A stretch of DNA of 64,000 nucleotides, taken from the NCBI RefSeq assembly GCF_030818485.1, contig NZ_JAUTAJ010000004.1, positions 2,947,501 to 3,011,500 on the forward strand, read 5' to 3'. Below are positions 1 through 7,913 of the stretch, in pieces. Both the position numbers and the translations under genes were made by a program. Every line of letters begins with the position of its first letter. Positions within the stretch are counted from its first letter, which is position 1. The notes beneath the pieces are model-generated. The model did no database searches. It was not told the DNA's origin and worked only from the letters and a program-made list of their open reading frames with translations. This DNA comes from Pseudoroseomonas cervicalis (GTDB taxonomy: Bacteria > Pseudomonadota > Alphaproteobacteria > Acetobacterales > Acetobacteraceae).

Positions 1-825
<825 letters not shown>

Positions 826-828
826 TTG

Positions 829-903
829 TCAGGCTGCCGCTGTCCTGTTGCGAGGCGGGACTTTTCTTTCAGGCTGCCGCCGTCCCGTTTTGAAGCGGGA
901 CGC
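829..903. repeat. Tandem pair of ~33-nt imperfect direct repeats
   Basis: Two copies, about 829-861 and 871-903, both run TCAGGCTGCCGC.GTCC.GTT and end in GCGGGAC. The second copy can also fold on itself (CGTCCCG with CGGGACG). They lie directly after the acs stop codon; no ORF with a credible start covers them. Confidence 0.6.
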
Positions 904-1016
904 GGCAGGCTAGTGGGAGCACCCGTGGTCCGGTGGCTTCGCCGTGTTGCCGCCATCCTGTTTCCAGGCGAGGTGCGCAATCCGGACAAGGTCTGGCGGT
1001 CAGGTGGAAAATAGAA

Positions 1017-1040
1017 GCCCCGCGAAAGCGGGGCTTTTTT
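1017..1040 (+). terminator. Intrinsic terminator downstream of acs
   Basis: Perfect 7-bp stem GCCCCGC/GCGGGGC with a GAAA tetraloop, followed by six T. It separates acs transcription from the permuted tRNA gene that follows. Confidence 0.9.
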
Positions 1041-1077
1041 GGGCCATTATGCACTTTGCAAACAGAAGGATTTTTAC

Positions 1078-1107
1078 TTGACTGCCAGCCGGTCACCCAA
1101 CTAGATT
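1078..1107 (+). promoter_or_regulatory. Sigma-70-type promoter of the permuted tRNA gene
   Basis: TTGACT at 1078-1083 and TAGATT at 1102-1107 are separated by 18 bases (17 if the -10 is read as CTAGAT). This is one of the best -35/-10 matches in the window and lies in a locally AT-rich patch after the acs terminator. Transcription would start near 1114-1117, about 20 bases before the tRNA 3' half. Confidence 0.7.
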
Positions 1108-1135
1108 TCTATTCATGCGGTCGTGAGCCGCCCGA

Positions 1136-1176
1136 GAAGCCCAGGGTCGCGGGTTCGAATCCCGCCGGGCGCGCCA
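1136..1176 (+). tRNA. 3' half of permuted tRNA (anticodon-stem 3' strand, variable loop, T-arm, acceptor, CCA)
   Basis: Anticodon-stem strand GCCCA 1139-1143, variable loop GGGTC 1144-1148, T-stem GCGGG/CCCGC (1149-1153/1161-1165) around loop TTCGAAT, acceptor strand 1166-1172, discriminator G73 at 1173 and encoded CCA 1174-1176. All T-arm consensus positions are intact. The upstream 76 bases hold no 5' half; the matching half lies downstream instead. The exact 5' boundary inside the anticodon loop (1134-1137) is uncertain. Confidence 0.8.
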
Positions 1177-1180
1177 CTTG

Positions 1181-1216
1181 GCGTCCGTAGCTCAGCTGGA
1201 TAGAGTGAGGGCCTTC
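1181..1216 (+). tRNA. 5' half of permuted tRNA (acceptor, D-arm, anticodon-stem 5' strand)
   Basis: Acceptor strand GCGTCCG 1181-1187, T8 A9, D-stem GCTC/GAGT (1190-1193/1203-1206; the 10-25 pair is G-U), D-loop AGCTGGATA containing G18G19 and A20 (a known arginine identity base), G26, anticodon-stem strand AGGGC 1208-1212, then loop bases CTTC. No T-arm follows; the sequence runs into a trailer and a terminator. Joining 1216 to 1136 would give a canonical loop CTTCGAA with anticodon UCG (Arg). Joining 1217 to 1137 would give UCC. The choice is inference. Confidence 0.75.
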
Positions 1217-1230
1217 CTTGAACTCACGCT

Positions 1231-1267
1231 AAACGCCGCCCCTAGCCGGGGCGGCGTTTTGTTTTTT
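1231..1267 (+). terminator. Intrinsic terminator of the permuted tRNA gene
   Basis: 9-bp stem CGCCGCCCC/GGGGCGGCG (1234-1242/1248-1256) with a TAGCC loop, extended by A-T pairs and followed by TTTTGTTTTTT. It sits 14 bases after the tRNA 5' half. It may also stop transcripts arriving from the kinase gene on the other strand, where the U-tract is poorer. Confidence 0.92.
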
Positions 1268-1302
1268 CGGATTCTCGAAAGAAAAGCAGCCCGACAGAAA
1301 AA

Positions 1303-2916
1303 CTAGCCGATGCCGGTGGGGCCGTCGAGGACGAGGCGGATCTTGCGGCTGAGCTCCAGCCGGCCATAGGGCTTGCCGATGATGTCGAATTCGGCGCCGC
1401 CGGCGGTGCTGCGTTCCAGCGAGGCCTCGGCATAGCCAGTGGTCAGCAGCACCTTCAGCCGCGGCCGGCGGCGGCGGGCCTCGCGCGCCAGCATGGCGCC
1501 GTTCATGCCGCCGGGCATGATCAGGTCGGAGAACAGCAGATCGACCGGCCCGGCGCCGTCCAGCACCTCCAGCGCCGCCGGGCCATTGTGCGCGACCAGG
1601 ATGCGGTAGCCGAAATCCTCCAGGATCTCGCGCGCCAGCTCGGCGACGTCGGGGCGGTCATCGACCACCAGGATGGTCTCGGTGCCGGGGCGGTCCATGA
1701 CGCGCAGCGCGCGCGGCTGCACCGGCCGGTCCTCCTCGCCGAGGGCGGGGAAATACAGGGTGACGGTGGTGCCTTCCCCCTCGCGCGAGGCGATGCGCAG
1801 CGTGCCGCCGGATTGCCGGGCGAAGCCATAGACCATGGACAGGCCGAGCCCGGTGCCGCGCCCCTCATCCTTGGTGGTGAAGAACGGGTCCATGACGCGG
1901 GAGAGGATCTCGCCCGGGATGCCGCCGCCATTGTCGCTGACCTCGAGCGCGACATAGCCGCCCGGCAGCAGCTCGCCGAAGCGGCTGGCCTGTTCCTGGT
2001 CCAGCGTCTCGTTGCGGGTGGCGATGCGCACATGCCCGGCGCGGTCGCCCGGCATGGCGTCGCGGGCGTTGATCAGCAGGTTCAGCAGCGCGACCTCGGC
2101 CTGGGTCGGGTCGATGCGGCAATTCCACAGCTGCGGCGCAGGCTGCAGCTCCAGCGTGATGGCCTCGCCCAGCGTGTGGTGCGCCATGTCGCGCACGCCA
2201 TCGAGCAGGTTGTTCAGGTTGAGGGTGCGTCCCTCCAGCCGCTGCTTGCGGGCGAAGGCCAGCAGCTGCTGCGTCAGGGTGGTGGCGCGGCCGACGGCGC
2301 CGCGCACATTCTCGACGCCGCGGGTCAGCCGGGCGCGGTCCAGCTGCGGCTGGGTCAGCCCATGCCCCATCAGGTCCAGATAGCCCAGCATCACCTGCAG
2401 CAGGTTGTTGAAGTCATGCGCGATGCCGCCGGTCAGCTGGCCCAGCGCCTCCATCTTCTGCGCCTGGCGCAGCGCGTCCTCGGCATCGCGGCGGCGGCTG
2501 ACATCGAGCTGCGAGCCGAAGAAGTAGCGGAGCCTGCCGGCATCGTCATAGACCGGGGAGATGAACAGCGCGTTCCAGAAGGTCGAGCCGTTCTTGCGGT
2601 AGTTCAGGATCTCGATGGCGATCTCGCGCTCCTCGCGCAGCGCCTGGCGCACCGCGTCGACGCTGCCGCGATCGGTCTCCGGCCCCTGCAGGAAGCGGCA
2701 ATTGGTGCCGACGATCTCCTCCCGCGAATAGCCCGTCATCTGCAGGAAGGCGTGGTTGGCGAAGACGATCGGCATGTCCGGCAGCCGCGCATCCGCCACG
2801 ATCATCGGCATGCGCGTCGTCTCGACGGCGATGTGGAACACCTCGCCATGCTGCGGGTCGCGGCTGTCGAGCGGGGCGGTGATGCCGTGCGGCGGCGTCT
2901 GGGGCTTGTCGGGCAT
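1303..2916 (-). CDS. LOV-domain hybrid sensor histidine kinase
   Basis: A 537-residue blue-light-type sensor kinase. Residues ~25-145 form a PAS/LOV domain with the hallmark NCRFLQ (Cys73 would form the flavin adduct) and a following [10 protein letters not shown]-cap. A HisKA region with phospho-acceptor His167 in GGIAHDFNN follows, then an HATPase with N-box (LLINARDAM) and G-boxes ([17 protein letters not shown]). The C-terminal receiver (~residues 420-535) has the acidic pair (VVDDRPD), phospho-acceptor Asp in FSDLIMPGG and lysine in GKPYG. The ATG at 2916 was chosen because an AGGGA lies 8 bases upstream; 26 upstream codons to 2994 are low-complexity. There is no N-terminal membrane segment, so it is soluble. 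No partner regulator is adjacent; the built-in receiver may feed a phosphotransfer protein elsewhere. Confidence 0.93.
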   Translation of the reverse strand: MPDKPQTPPHGITAPLDSRDPQHGEVFHIAVETTRMPMIVADARLPDMPIVFANHAFLQMTGYSREEIVGTNCRFLQGPETDRGSVDAVRQALREEREIAIEILNYRKNGSTFWNALFISPVYDDAGRLRYFFGSQLDVSRRRDAEDALRQAQKMEALGQLTGGIAHDFNNLLQVMLGYLDLMGHGLTQPQLDRARLTRGVENVRGAVGRATTLTQQLLAFARKQRLEGRTLNLNNLLDGVRDMAHHTLGEAITLELQPAPQLWNCRIDPTQAEVALLNLLINARDAMPGDRAGHVRIATRNETLDQEQASRFGELLPGGYVALEVSDNGGGIPGEILSRVMDPFFTTKDEGRGTGLGLSMVYGFARQSGGTLRIASREGEGTTVTLYFPALGEEDRPVQPRALRVMDRPGTETILVVDDRPDVAELAREILEDFGYRILVAHNGPAALEVLDGAGPVDLLFSDLIMPGGMNGAMLAREARRRRPRLKVLLTTGYAEASLERSTAGGAEFDIIGKPYGRLELSRKIRLVLDGPTGIG

Positions 2917-3131
2917 CGCAATCCCTGCTGGCTGAACGCCCGGCGGGGGGCGGTAGGTCGGACCGGAACTTGGCACCGCTGCGGAACCCCGCAAGAACCG
3001 CCGCGGCCGGGGCGTGTCACTTTTGTCTCAGCCCGGCCGGGGCTTCGGCGCAAGCGTCCGGGGCTGTAACGTTGCGCTTCGCCCGGTGTTGCCCGCATGG
3101 ATGATGCGGCATGGGCAGAGCGGGGGCGAGC

Positions 3132-4067
3132 ATGCGGATCCTGGTCCTGGGCGCGGGCGCGCTGGGCGGCTATTTCGGCGGCAGGCTGCTGGAGGCGGGG
3201 GCGGAGCTGGCCTTCCTGGTCCGTCCCAAGCGCCAGGCGCAGCTGCGCGAGCGCGGGCTGGTGCTGCGCTGCCCCGCCACCGGGGAGCTGCGCCGCCCCG
3301 TCACCGCGCTCACCGCCGCCGAGCTGCGCCCGGGCTGGGACATCGTGCTGCTGAGCTGCAAGGCCTATGACCTGGAGGAGGCGATCGACAGCCTGCGCCC
3401 GGCCATCGGGCCGGAGACGGCGGTGCTGCCGGTGCTGAACGGGCTGTCGCATCTCGACCGGCTGCGCGAGGCCTTCGGGGCCGGCGCCGTGCTCGGGGGG
3501 CTCGCAAAAATCCGCGCCACGCTGAACCCGGCGGGGGAGGTCATCAACCTCTCCGACTGGCGCTATCTGACGCTGGGCGAGCTGGATGGCAGCCTGACCC
3601 CCCGCGTCACCCGCTTCGCCGAGCTGGCCCGCCAGGGCGGCATCCTGGCCGAGGCGGTGCCCGACATCCACCGCGCCATGTGGGCCAAGCTGGTGCATCT
3701 GGGCACGGTGGCGGCGGCGACCGTGCTGCTGCGCGGCAGCACCGGCCAGATCGCCCGCGCCCCCGGCGGCACCGCCTTCCTGCTGACCCTGCTGGAGCGC
3801 AACATGGCCATCGCCGCGCATCACGGCCATCCGGTGCCGGCAGGCTTCGCCGAGGAATACCGCGCTTTGCTCTCCGACCCCACCGGCACCTACACGGCCA
3901 GCATGCTGCGCGACCTCGAATCCGGCGGGCGGATCGAGGCCGACCACATCCTGGGCTTCCTGCTGCAGGCGGCCGGCGAGGCCGGGGTGGACCCCACCCT
4001 GCACGCCATCGCCTATCTGCACGCCAAGACCTATGAGCAGCGCCGCGCCGAGGAGAAGGCCGCATGA
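3132..4067 (+). CDS. Ketopantoate reductase (PanE/ApbA) family protein
   Basis: A 311-residue member of the 2-dehydropantoate 2-reductase family, which uses NADPH to reduce ketopantoate in pantothenate synthesis. The nucleotide-binding GAGALGGYFGG sits at residues 7-17. The C-terminal helical domain keeps the family lysine (WAKL) and the SML.D....G..EAD.I.GF signature. The asparagine that follows WxKL in the classical enzyme (WRKLAVN in E. coli) is replaced by leucine here, so the substrate may differ. The ATG at 3132 follows a G-rich RBS; the ORF opens at 3111. The stop overlaps the next gene by 4 bp (ATGA), indicating translational coupling with the epimerase. Confidence 0.88.
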   Translation: MRILVLGAGALGGYFGGRLLEAGAELAFLVRPKRQAQLRERGLVLRCPATGELRRPVTALTAAELRPGWDIVLLSCKAYDLEEAIDSLRPAIGPETAVLPVLNGLSHLDRLREAFGAGAVLGGLAKIRATLNPAGEVINLSDWRYLTLGELDGSLTPRVTRFAELARQGGILAEAVPDIHRAMWAKLVHLGTVAAATVLLRGSTGQIARAPGGTAFLLTLLERNMAIAAHHGHPVPAGFAEEYRALLSDPTGTYTASMLRDLESGGRIEADHILGFLLQAAGEAGVDPTLHAIAYLHAKTYEQRRAEEKAA

Positions 4068-4936
4068 ACGCCGACCGCCACCGCATCCAGCGCGACGGCC
4101 TCTCCGCCACCATCCAGGCCCGCGGCGGCGAGCTGGTCAGCCTGCGCGACGCGGCGGGGCGGGAATGGCTGTGGCAGGCCGGGCCGGAATGGCGGCGCCA
4201 CGCCCCCTGGCTGTTCCCGATCGTCGGCCGCCTGGCCGGCGACACGCTGCGGCATGAGGGCCAGGCCTATCGCATGGGCCAGCACGGCTTCGCCCGCGAC
4301 CGCCGCTTCACCTGGCTGTCCCAGACCGCCGATCGCTGCCGGCTGCGCCTGTCCGACGACGCCGAAAGCCGCGCCCTCTACCCCTTCGCCTTCATCCTGG
4401 AGCTGGATTTCTCGCTGGCCGGCGGCTGGCTGGTGGCGAAGGCCACCATCGCCAATCCGGGCCGGGTCCCGCTGCCCTTCGCCTTCGGCGCCCACCCGGC
4501 CTTCGCCTGGCCGCTGCCCGGCGCCGGGGCGAAGCAGGACCACCGCCTGGTCTTCGCCCAGGCCGAGCCCAACCCCGCCCGCCGCCTGGAAGGCGGGCTG
4601 CTGGCGGGGGAGGAGGCGCTGCCCCTGCAGGGGCACGATCTGCCGCTGTCGCCGGCGCTGTTCGGGAAGGATGCGCTGGTGCTGCCAGGGATCGCCAGCC
4701 GGGCGCTGCGCTATGTCTCCGAGGCCGGGCCGGAGATCGAGATGCGCTGGGAGAATTACCGGGATTTCGGCCTGTGGTCGAAGCCGGAAGGGGCGGATTT
4801 CCTCTGCCTGGAGCCCTGGTGCGGCTATGCCAGCCCGGCCGGGTGGGATGGGGAGTTCTCGGAAAAGCCTGGCATCACCCTGCTGAAGCCGGGGGAAAGC
4901 CGGGATTTCACCTGGAGCGTCAGGCCCCAGGGATAG
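4064..4936 (+). CDS. Aldose 1-epimerase family protein
   Basis: A 290-residue galactose-mutarotase-like beta-sandwich protein. Aldose epimerases interconvert alpha and beta sugar anomers; members of this size (YeaD/LacX type) often act on phosphorylated or unknown sugars. Visible are WLFPIVGRL and HGFARDRRFTW near residues 50-85 and GAHPAFAWPLPG near 145, which carry the conserved Arg and His residues of the active site. The ATGA overlap with the preceding reductase puts both in one operon. The exact sugar cannot be told from sequence. Confidence 0.88.
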   Translation: MNADRHRIQRDGLSATIQARGGELVSLRDAAGREWLWQAGPEWRRHAPWLFPIVGRLAGDTLRHEGQAYRMGQHGFARDRRFTWLSQTADRCRLRLSDDAESRALYPFAFILELDFSLAGGWLVAKATIANPGRVPLPFAFGAHPAFAWPLPGAGAKQDHRLVFAQAEPNPARRLEGGLLAGEEALPLQGHDLPLSPALFGKDALVLPGIASRALRYVSEAGPEIEMRWENYRDFGLWSKPEGADFLCLEPWCGYASPAGWDGEFSEKPGITLLKPGESRDFTWSVRPQG

Positions 4937-4937
4937 G

Positions 4938-5000
4938 GCCAGGGGCGCTGCCCCTGGACCCCGCCGGGGTGGCAGGGCCACCCCGGACCCCGCCATCCGT
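4938..5000. repeat. GC-rich palindromic intergenic element
   Basis: A run of hairpins: CAGGGGC/GCCCCTG-type and CCGGGGTGGC/GCCACCCCGG, ending in GGACCCCGCCATCC. Close relatives occur at 23243-23300 and, in both orientations, at 59421-59510. It lies between convergent genes and probably acts as a bidirectional transcription end. Confidence 0.7.
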
Positions 5001-5003
5001 TCG

Positions 5004-5160
5004 CGCGATGGCTTGAGGCGGAATCGCCGAAAAGCCTGAATCGCGCGATCAGACAAAACCGCGATGGCTTGAGGCGGAATCGCCGAAAAGCCTGAATCGC
5101 GCGATCAAACAAAACCGCGATGGCTTGAGGCGGAATCGCCGAAAAGCCTGAATCGCGCGA
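5004..5160. repeat. 56-bp tandem repeat, ~2.8 copies
   Basis: Units at 5004-5059, 5060-5115 and 5116-5160 are near-identical; the second differs from the first at one base (CAGAC to CAAAC) and the third is partial. Each unit is itself an imperfect palindrome: CGCGAT ... GGCG GAAT CGCC ... ATCGCG. The array separates two convergent genes (epimerase and aminotransferase). Confidence 0.92.
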
Positions 5161-5172
5161 GCCAGTAAGACC

Positions 5173-6333
5173 TTACAGGCCGGCGATGACGGCGTCGGCG
5201 ACGCGGTCCAGCTGCGCCTCGTCCAGATAGGGATGCATCGGCAGCGACAGGATGCGCTGGCAGATATCCTCGGACACCGTCAGCGGCGGCGACTGGCGCA
5301 GCCCCTCGGCATGCGCCGCCGCATAGGCCGGCTGGCGGTGCAGCGGCTTCGGATAGTAGATCGCCGAGGGCACGCCGCGCGCCTGCATCGCCGCCTGCAC
5401 CCGGCCGCGCGTCTCGGCATCCGGCAGCAGGATGGAATACAGCCCCCAGGCGCTCTCCGCCCCGTCCATCTCGCCCGGCACGGTGACATGGCCGGACAGC
5501 CGCGCGGCATAATGCCGCGCGACGCGGGTGCGGTCCTTCAGCTCCTGCTCCAGCAGCGGCAGCTTGCACAGCAGGATGGCGGCCTGGATCGTGTCCAGCC
5601 GGCCATTCATGCCGGTGCGCTCCACCTCGTAGCGGGTCTTGCCCTCGCCATGCGTGCGCAGGGACCGGTACAGCTCGGCCCGGTCGGCGTCATTGGTCAG
5701 GATGGCGCCGCCATCGCCGTAACAGCCCAGCGTCTTGGTGGGGTAGAAGCTGAGCGCGGCGGCATCGCCCCAATTGCCCAGCCGCTTGCCCTGCAGCGCG
5801 CCGCCGAAGGCCTGCGCGGCGTCGTCGAGGGCGAACAGCCCCTCCGCCGCGCAGATCGCCTGGATCGCCGGCCAGTCCGCCGGGCGGCCGAACAGGTCGA
5901 CGCCGACCACGGCGCGCGGGCGCAGCTTGCCTTCCGCCTTCACCAGCGCGATGCGGCGCTTCAGATCCTCGATGTCGATGTTGAAGCCATCCTCGGCCAC
6001 ATCGACGAAGACCGGCGTGGCGCCCAGCACCAGCGGCACCTCGGCCGTCGCGGTGTAGGTGAAGGCGGGCAGGAACACCGCGTCGCCGCGGCCGATGCCC
6101 TCCGCCATCATGGCGATCTGCAGCGCATCCGTGCCGGAGGAGACGCCGACCGCATGCGCGCAGCCGGCGAACTCGGCCAGCTTCTCTTCCAGCTCGCGCA
6201 CATCGGGGCCGTTGATGAAGGCGCCGCTGTCGAGGATGGCGGCGATGCGGCGGTCGATCTCCGGACGGATCAGCGCCTGCTGCGCCTTCATGTCGAACAG
6301 CCCGATGGGCCTGGTGGTGGTGTCGGCGGTCAT
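5173..6333 (-). CDS. DegT/DnrJ/EryC1/StrS family sugar aminotransferase (WbpE-like)
   Basis: A 386-residue PLP enzyme that transfers an amino group to a keto-sugar nucleotide. Family signatures are GTDALQ (residues 67-72, PLP phosphate binding), LDDAAQAFG (~169-177, PLP ring contacts) and SFYPTKTLGCYGDGGA, with Lys200 as the Schiff-base lysine. It follows the UDP-N-acetyl-hexosamine dehydrogenase gene by about 45 bases as the last gene of the polysaccharide operon. That context fits a WbpE/WlbC-type step (3-amination of a UDP-3-keto-acetamido-uronic acid), although no oxidase of the WbpB type is seen here. Family certain, substrate inferred. Confidence 0.9.
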   Translation of the reverse strand: MTADTTTRPIGLFDMKAQQALIRPEIDRRIAAILDSGAFINGPDVRELEEKLAEFAGCAHAVGVSSGTDALQIAMMAEGIGRGDAVFLPAFTYTATAEVPLVLGATPVFVDVAEDGFNIDIEDLKRRIALVKAEGKLRPRAVVGVDLFGRPADWPAIQAICAAEGLFALDDAAQAFGGALQGKRLGNWGDAAALSFYPTKTLGCYGDGGAILTNDADRAELYRSLRTHGEGKTRYEVERTGMNGRLDTIQAAILLCKLPLLEQELKDRTRVARHYAARLSGHVTVPGEMDGAESAWGLYSILLPDAETRGRVQAAMQARGVPSAIYYPKPLHRQPAYAAAHAEGLRQSPPLTVSEDICQRILSLPMHPYLDEAQLDRVADAVIAGL

Positions 6334-6377
6334 AAGCGGATCGCTCCGTCAATCACAGCGGCCCGGGGCACGCAGCC

Positions 6378-7913
6378 TCAGGCCTGAATGACGGGGTGAT
6401 AGGCCGGACCGGCCGCTTCTGGGAAATCACCGCGCGTTTCAAAGGGCAACGTGGCCGCCGCGGGCCGCATCGCCGCCGGGTCCACCGCCGCGTCGCGATA
6501 GACGCCGCGCGTGTCGACGATCAGCCGCGCATGCTGGCGCAGCAGCGCCAGATCCATGCCCGGCTGCGGCGTCACCAGCAGCACCGCATCCTGCCCGGCC
6601 AGCAGCGCCTCGGTCAGGGGCTGGCTCTCCAGCGCCGGCGCGCTGCCCTGCAGCCGCCTTGTCGCGGGGAAGCGCGGCACCAGCGGGTCGTGATAGGCGA
6701 GCTCGGCGCCGCGCGCCGCCAGCAGCCGGAAGATCTCGATCGCCGGGCTCTCCCGCGTATCCGGCACGCCGCTCTTGTAGGCCAGGCCGAGCAGCAGGAT
6801 GCGCGCCCCGCGCAGCGGGATGCCGCGGGCATCCAGCGCGTCGCGCAGCCGCTCCACCACATAGGCGGGCATGGCGTCGTTCACCCGGCCGGCGAGTTCC
6901 ACGAAATCGCTCGGCACGCCGAGCTCGCGCGCCTTCCAGGCGAGGTAATAGGGATCGACCGGGATGCAGTGCCCGCCCAGGCCCGGGCCGGGGCGGAAGG
7001 GCATGAAGCCGAAGGGCTTGGTGGCGGCGGCGTCGATCACCTCATGCACGTCGAGATCGAGCGCGTGGCTGATCCGCTTCAGCTCGTTCACCAAGCCGAT
7101 ATTCACCGCGCGGAAGACATTCTCATACAGCTTGGCCAGCTCCGCCGCGCGCAGCGAGGAAAGCGGCACCAGCCCCGCCGCCACCGGCCCGTACAGCGCC
7201 ATGCCCATCTCCAGGCAGGTCGGGGTGGCGCCGGCCAGCAGCTTCGGCACGCGGTGCACCGTGCCCTCGGGGTTGCCGGGATCCTCGCGCTCCGGGCTGT
7301 AGAGCAGGAAGGCGTCGCGCCCCGGCGTCAGCCCGGCCGCCAGCAGGGCCGGCAGCAGGAAATCCTCGGTGGTGCCGGGATAGGTGGTGCTTTCGAGGGC
7401 CAGGATATGGCCGCGCCGCAGATAGGGGGCGAGGGAAGCGACACTGTCGCGCACCGGGCCCAGATCCGGCTCCTTGTGCGGCCCGACCGGGGTGGGGACG
7501 CAGATCACCAGCGCGTCGCAATCGGCGGCCAGGGCCAGGCTGCTATCCGCCTCGATCCCGGCGCGGGCGATGCGCGCATCCTCGATGCCATGCACCGGGC
7601 TGCGGCCTTCGCGGATCGCCTCGGTCTTGCTGGTGTCGATGTCGAAGCCGGTGACGGCGAAGCCCTGCTCGGCGAAGCGCAGCGCGAGCGGCAGCCCGGC
7701 ATAGCCCAGGCCGATCACCCCGATCCGCGCCTGGCGGGCCTTCAGCCGCGCCAGCAGCTGGCGGCGCAATGTCGTGTCGGGATCGGGGGAGAGGGGCGCG
7801 CCGCCGGCCCGGCCGGGGCTGCGCGGGCGGGGGCCGGTCTGGTCCGCCGCCGGAATCAGGCGCTGGCGCCTGCGCGGGGGCAGCCCTGCCACCCCCGATG
7901 CGTGATGCGTCAC
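6378..7913 (-). CDS. Nucleotide sugar dehydrogenase (UDP-N-acetylglucosamine 6-dehydrogenase type)
   Basis: A 511-residue member of the UDP-glucose/GDP-mannose dehydrogenase family, oxidising C6 of a UDP-N-acetylhexosamine to the uronic acid with two NAD+. An N-terminal Rossmann fold (GVIGLGYAGLPLA, ~64-76) is followed by the central helical domain and catalytic Cys316 in GGHCIPVDP. The start is GTG at 7913: a GGAGGGG RBS lies just upstream and the codon overlaps the CapD-like stop as GTGA. This gives an unusual ~60-residue basic, proline-rich extension before the Rossmann fold. The adjacent wecB-like gene suggests UDP-GlcNAc or UDP-ManNAc as substrate (WbpA/WecC). Confidence 0.92.
   Translation of the reverse strand: MTHHASGVAGLPPRRRQRLIPAADQTGPRPRSPGRAGGAPLSPDPDTTLRRQLLARLKARQARIGVIGLGYAGLPLALRFAEQGFAVTGFDIDTSKTEAIREGRSPVHGIEDARIARAGIEADSSLALAADCDALVICVPTPVGPHKEPDLGPVRDSVASLAPYLRRGHILALESTTYPGTTEDFLLPALLAAGLTPGRDAFLLYSPEREDPGNPEGTVHRVPKLLAGATPTCLEMGMALYGPVAAGLVPLSSLRAAELAKLYENVFRAVNIGLVNELKRISHALDLDVHEVIDAAATKPFGFMPFRPGPGLGGHCIPVDPYYLAWKARELGVPSDFVELAGRVNDAMPAYVVERLRDALDARGIPLRGARILLLGLAYKSGVPDTRESPAIEIFRLLAARGAELAYHDPLVPRFPATRRLQGSAPALESQPLTEALLAGQDAVLLVTPQPGMDLALLRQHARLIVDTRGVYRDAAVDPAAMRPAAATLPFETRGDFPEAAGPAYHPVIQA

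Larger units (their letters stand above)
1114..1262 (+). ncRNA. Circularly permuted tRNA-like transcript (3' half - CTTG - 5' half)
   Basis: The transcript predicted between the promoter at 1078-1107 and the terminator at 1231-1267 contains a tRNA in inverted order: the 3' half (about 1136-1176, ending CCA), a 4-nt spacer (1177-1180), then the 5' half (1181-1216). The halves fit each other. The acceptor stem 1181-1187 pairs 7/7 with 1166-1172 (one G-U). The anticodon stem GGGC (1209-1212) pairs with GCCC (1139-1142). The tertiary partners G15 (1195) and C48 (1148) and G18G19 with TTC are kept. Leader 1122-1127 (CGTGAG) is perfectly complementary to trailer 1223-1228 (CTCACG), extending the anticodon arm outward. 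A20 and the D-arm suggest an arginine tRNA. How, or whether, the open anticodon loop is closed cannot be seen. Confidence 0.75.

Noticed and set aside
1136..1216. Attachment-site remnant of an integrated element (tRNA 3' fragment)
   Set aside because: No integrase or foreign genes lie nearby, and a separate 5' half with matching acceptor and anticodon stems would not be expected.
1114..1262. Two-piece (permuted) tmRNA
   Set aside because: The half order is the same as in alphaproteobacterial tmRNA, but this RNA has a full D-stem and D-loop, acceptor GCGTCCG with G73 instead of the alanine-type acceptor with A73, and no room for a tag reading frame.
1114..1262. Self-splicing permuted group I intron around the tRNA halves
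   Set aside because: Group I introns occur in alphaproteobacterial tRNA-Arg, but there are only ~20 bases of leader and ~14 of trailer before the terminator, far too little for a P3-P8 core.
5004..5160. CRISPR array
   Set aside because: Units are contiguous tandem repeats of 56 bp without unique spacers, and no cas gene is present.
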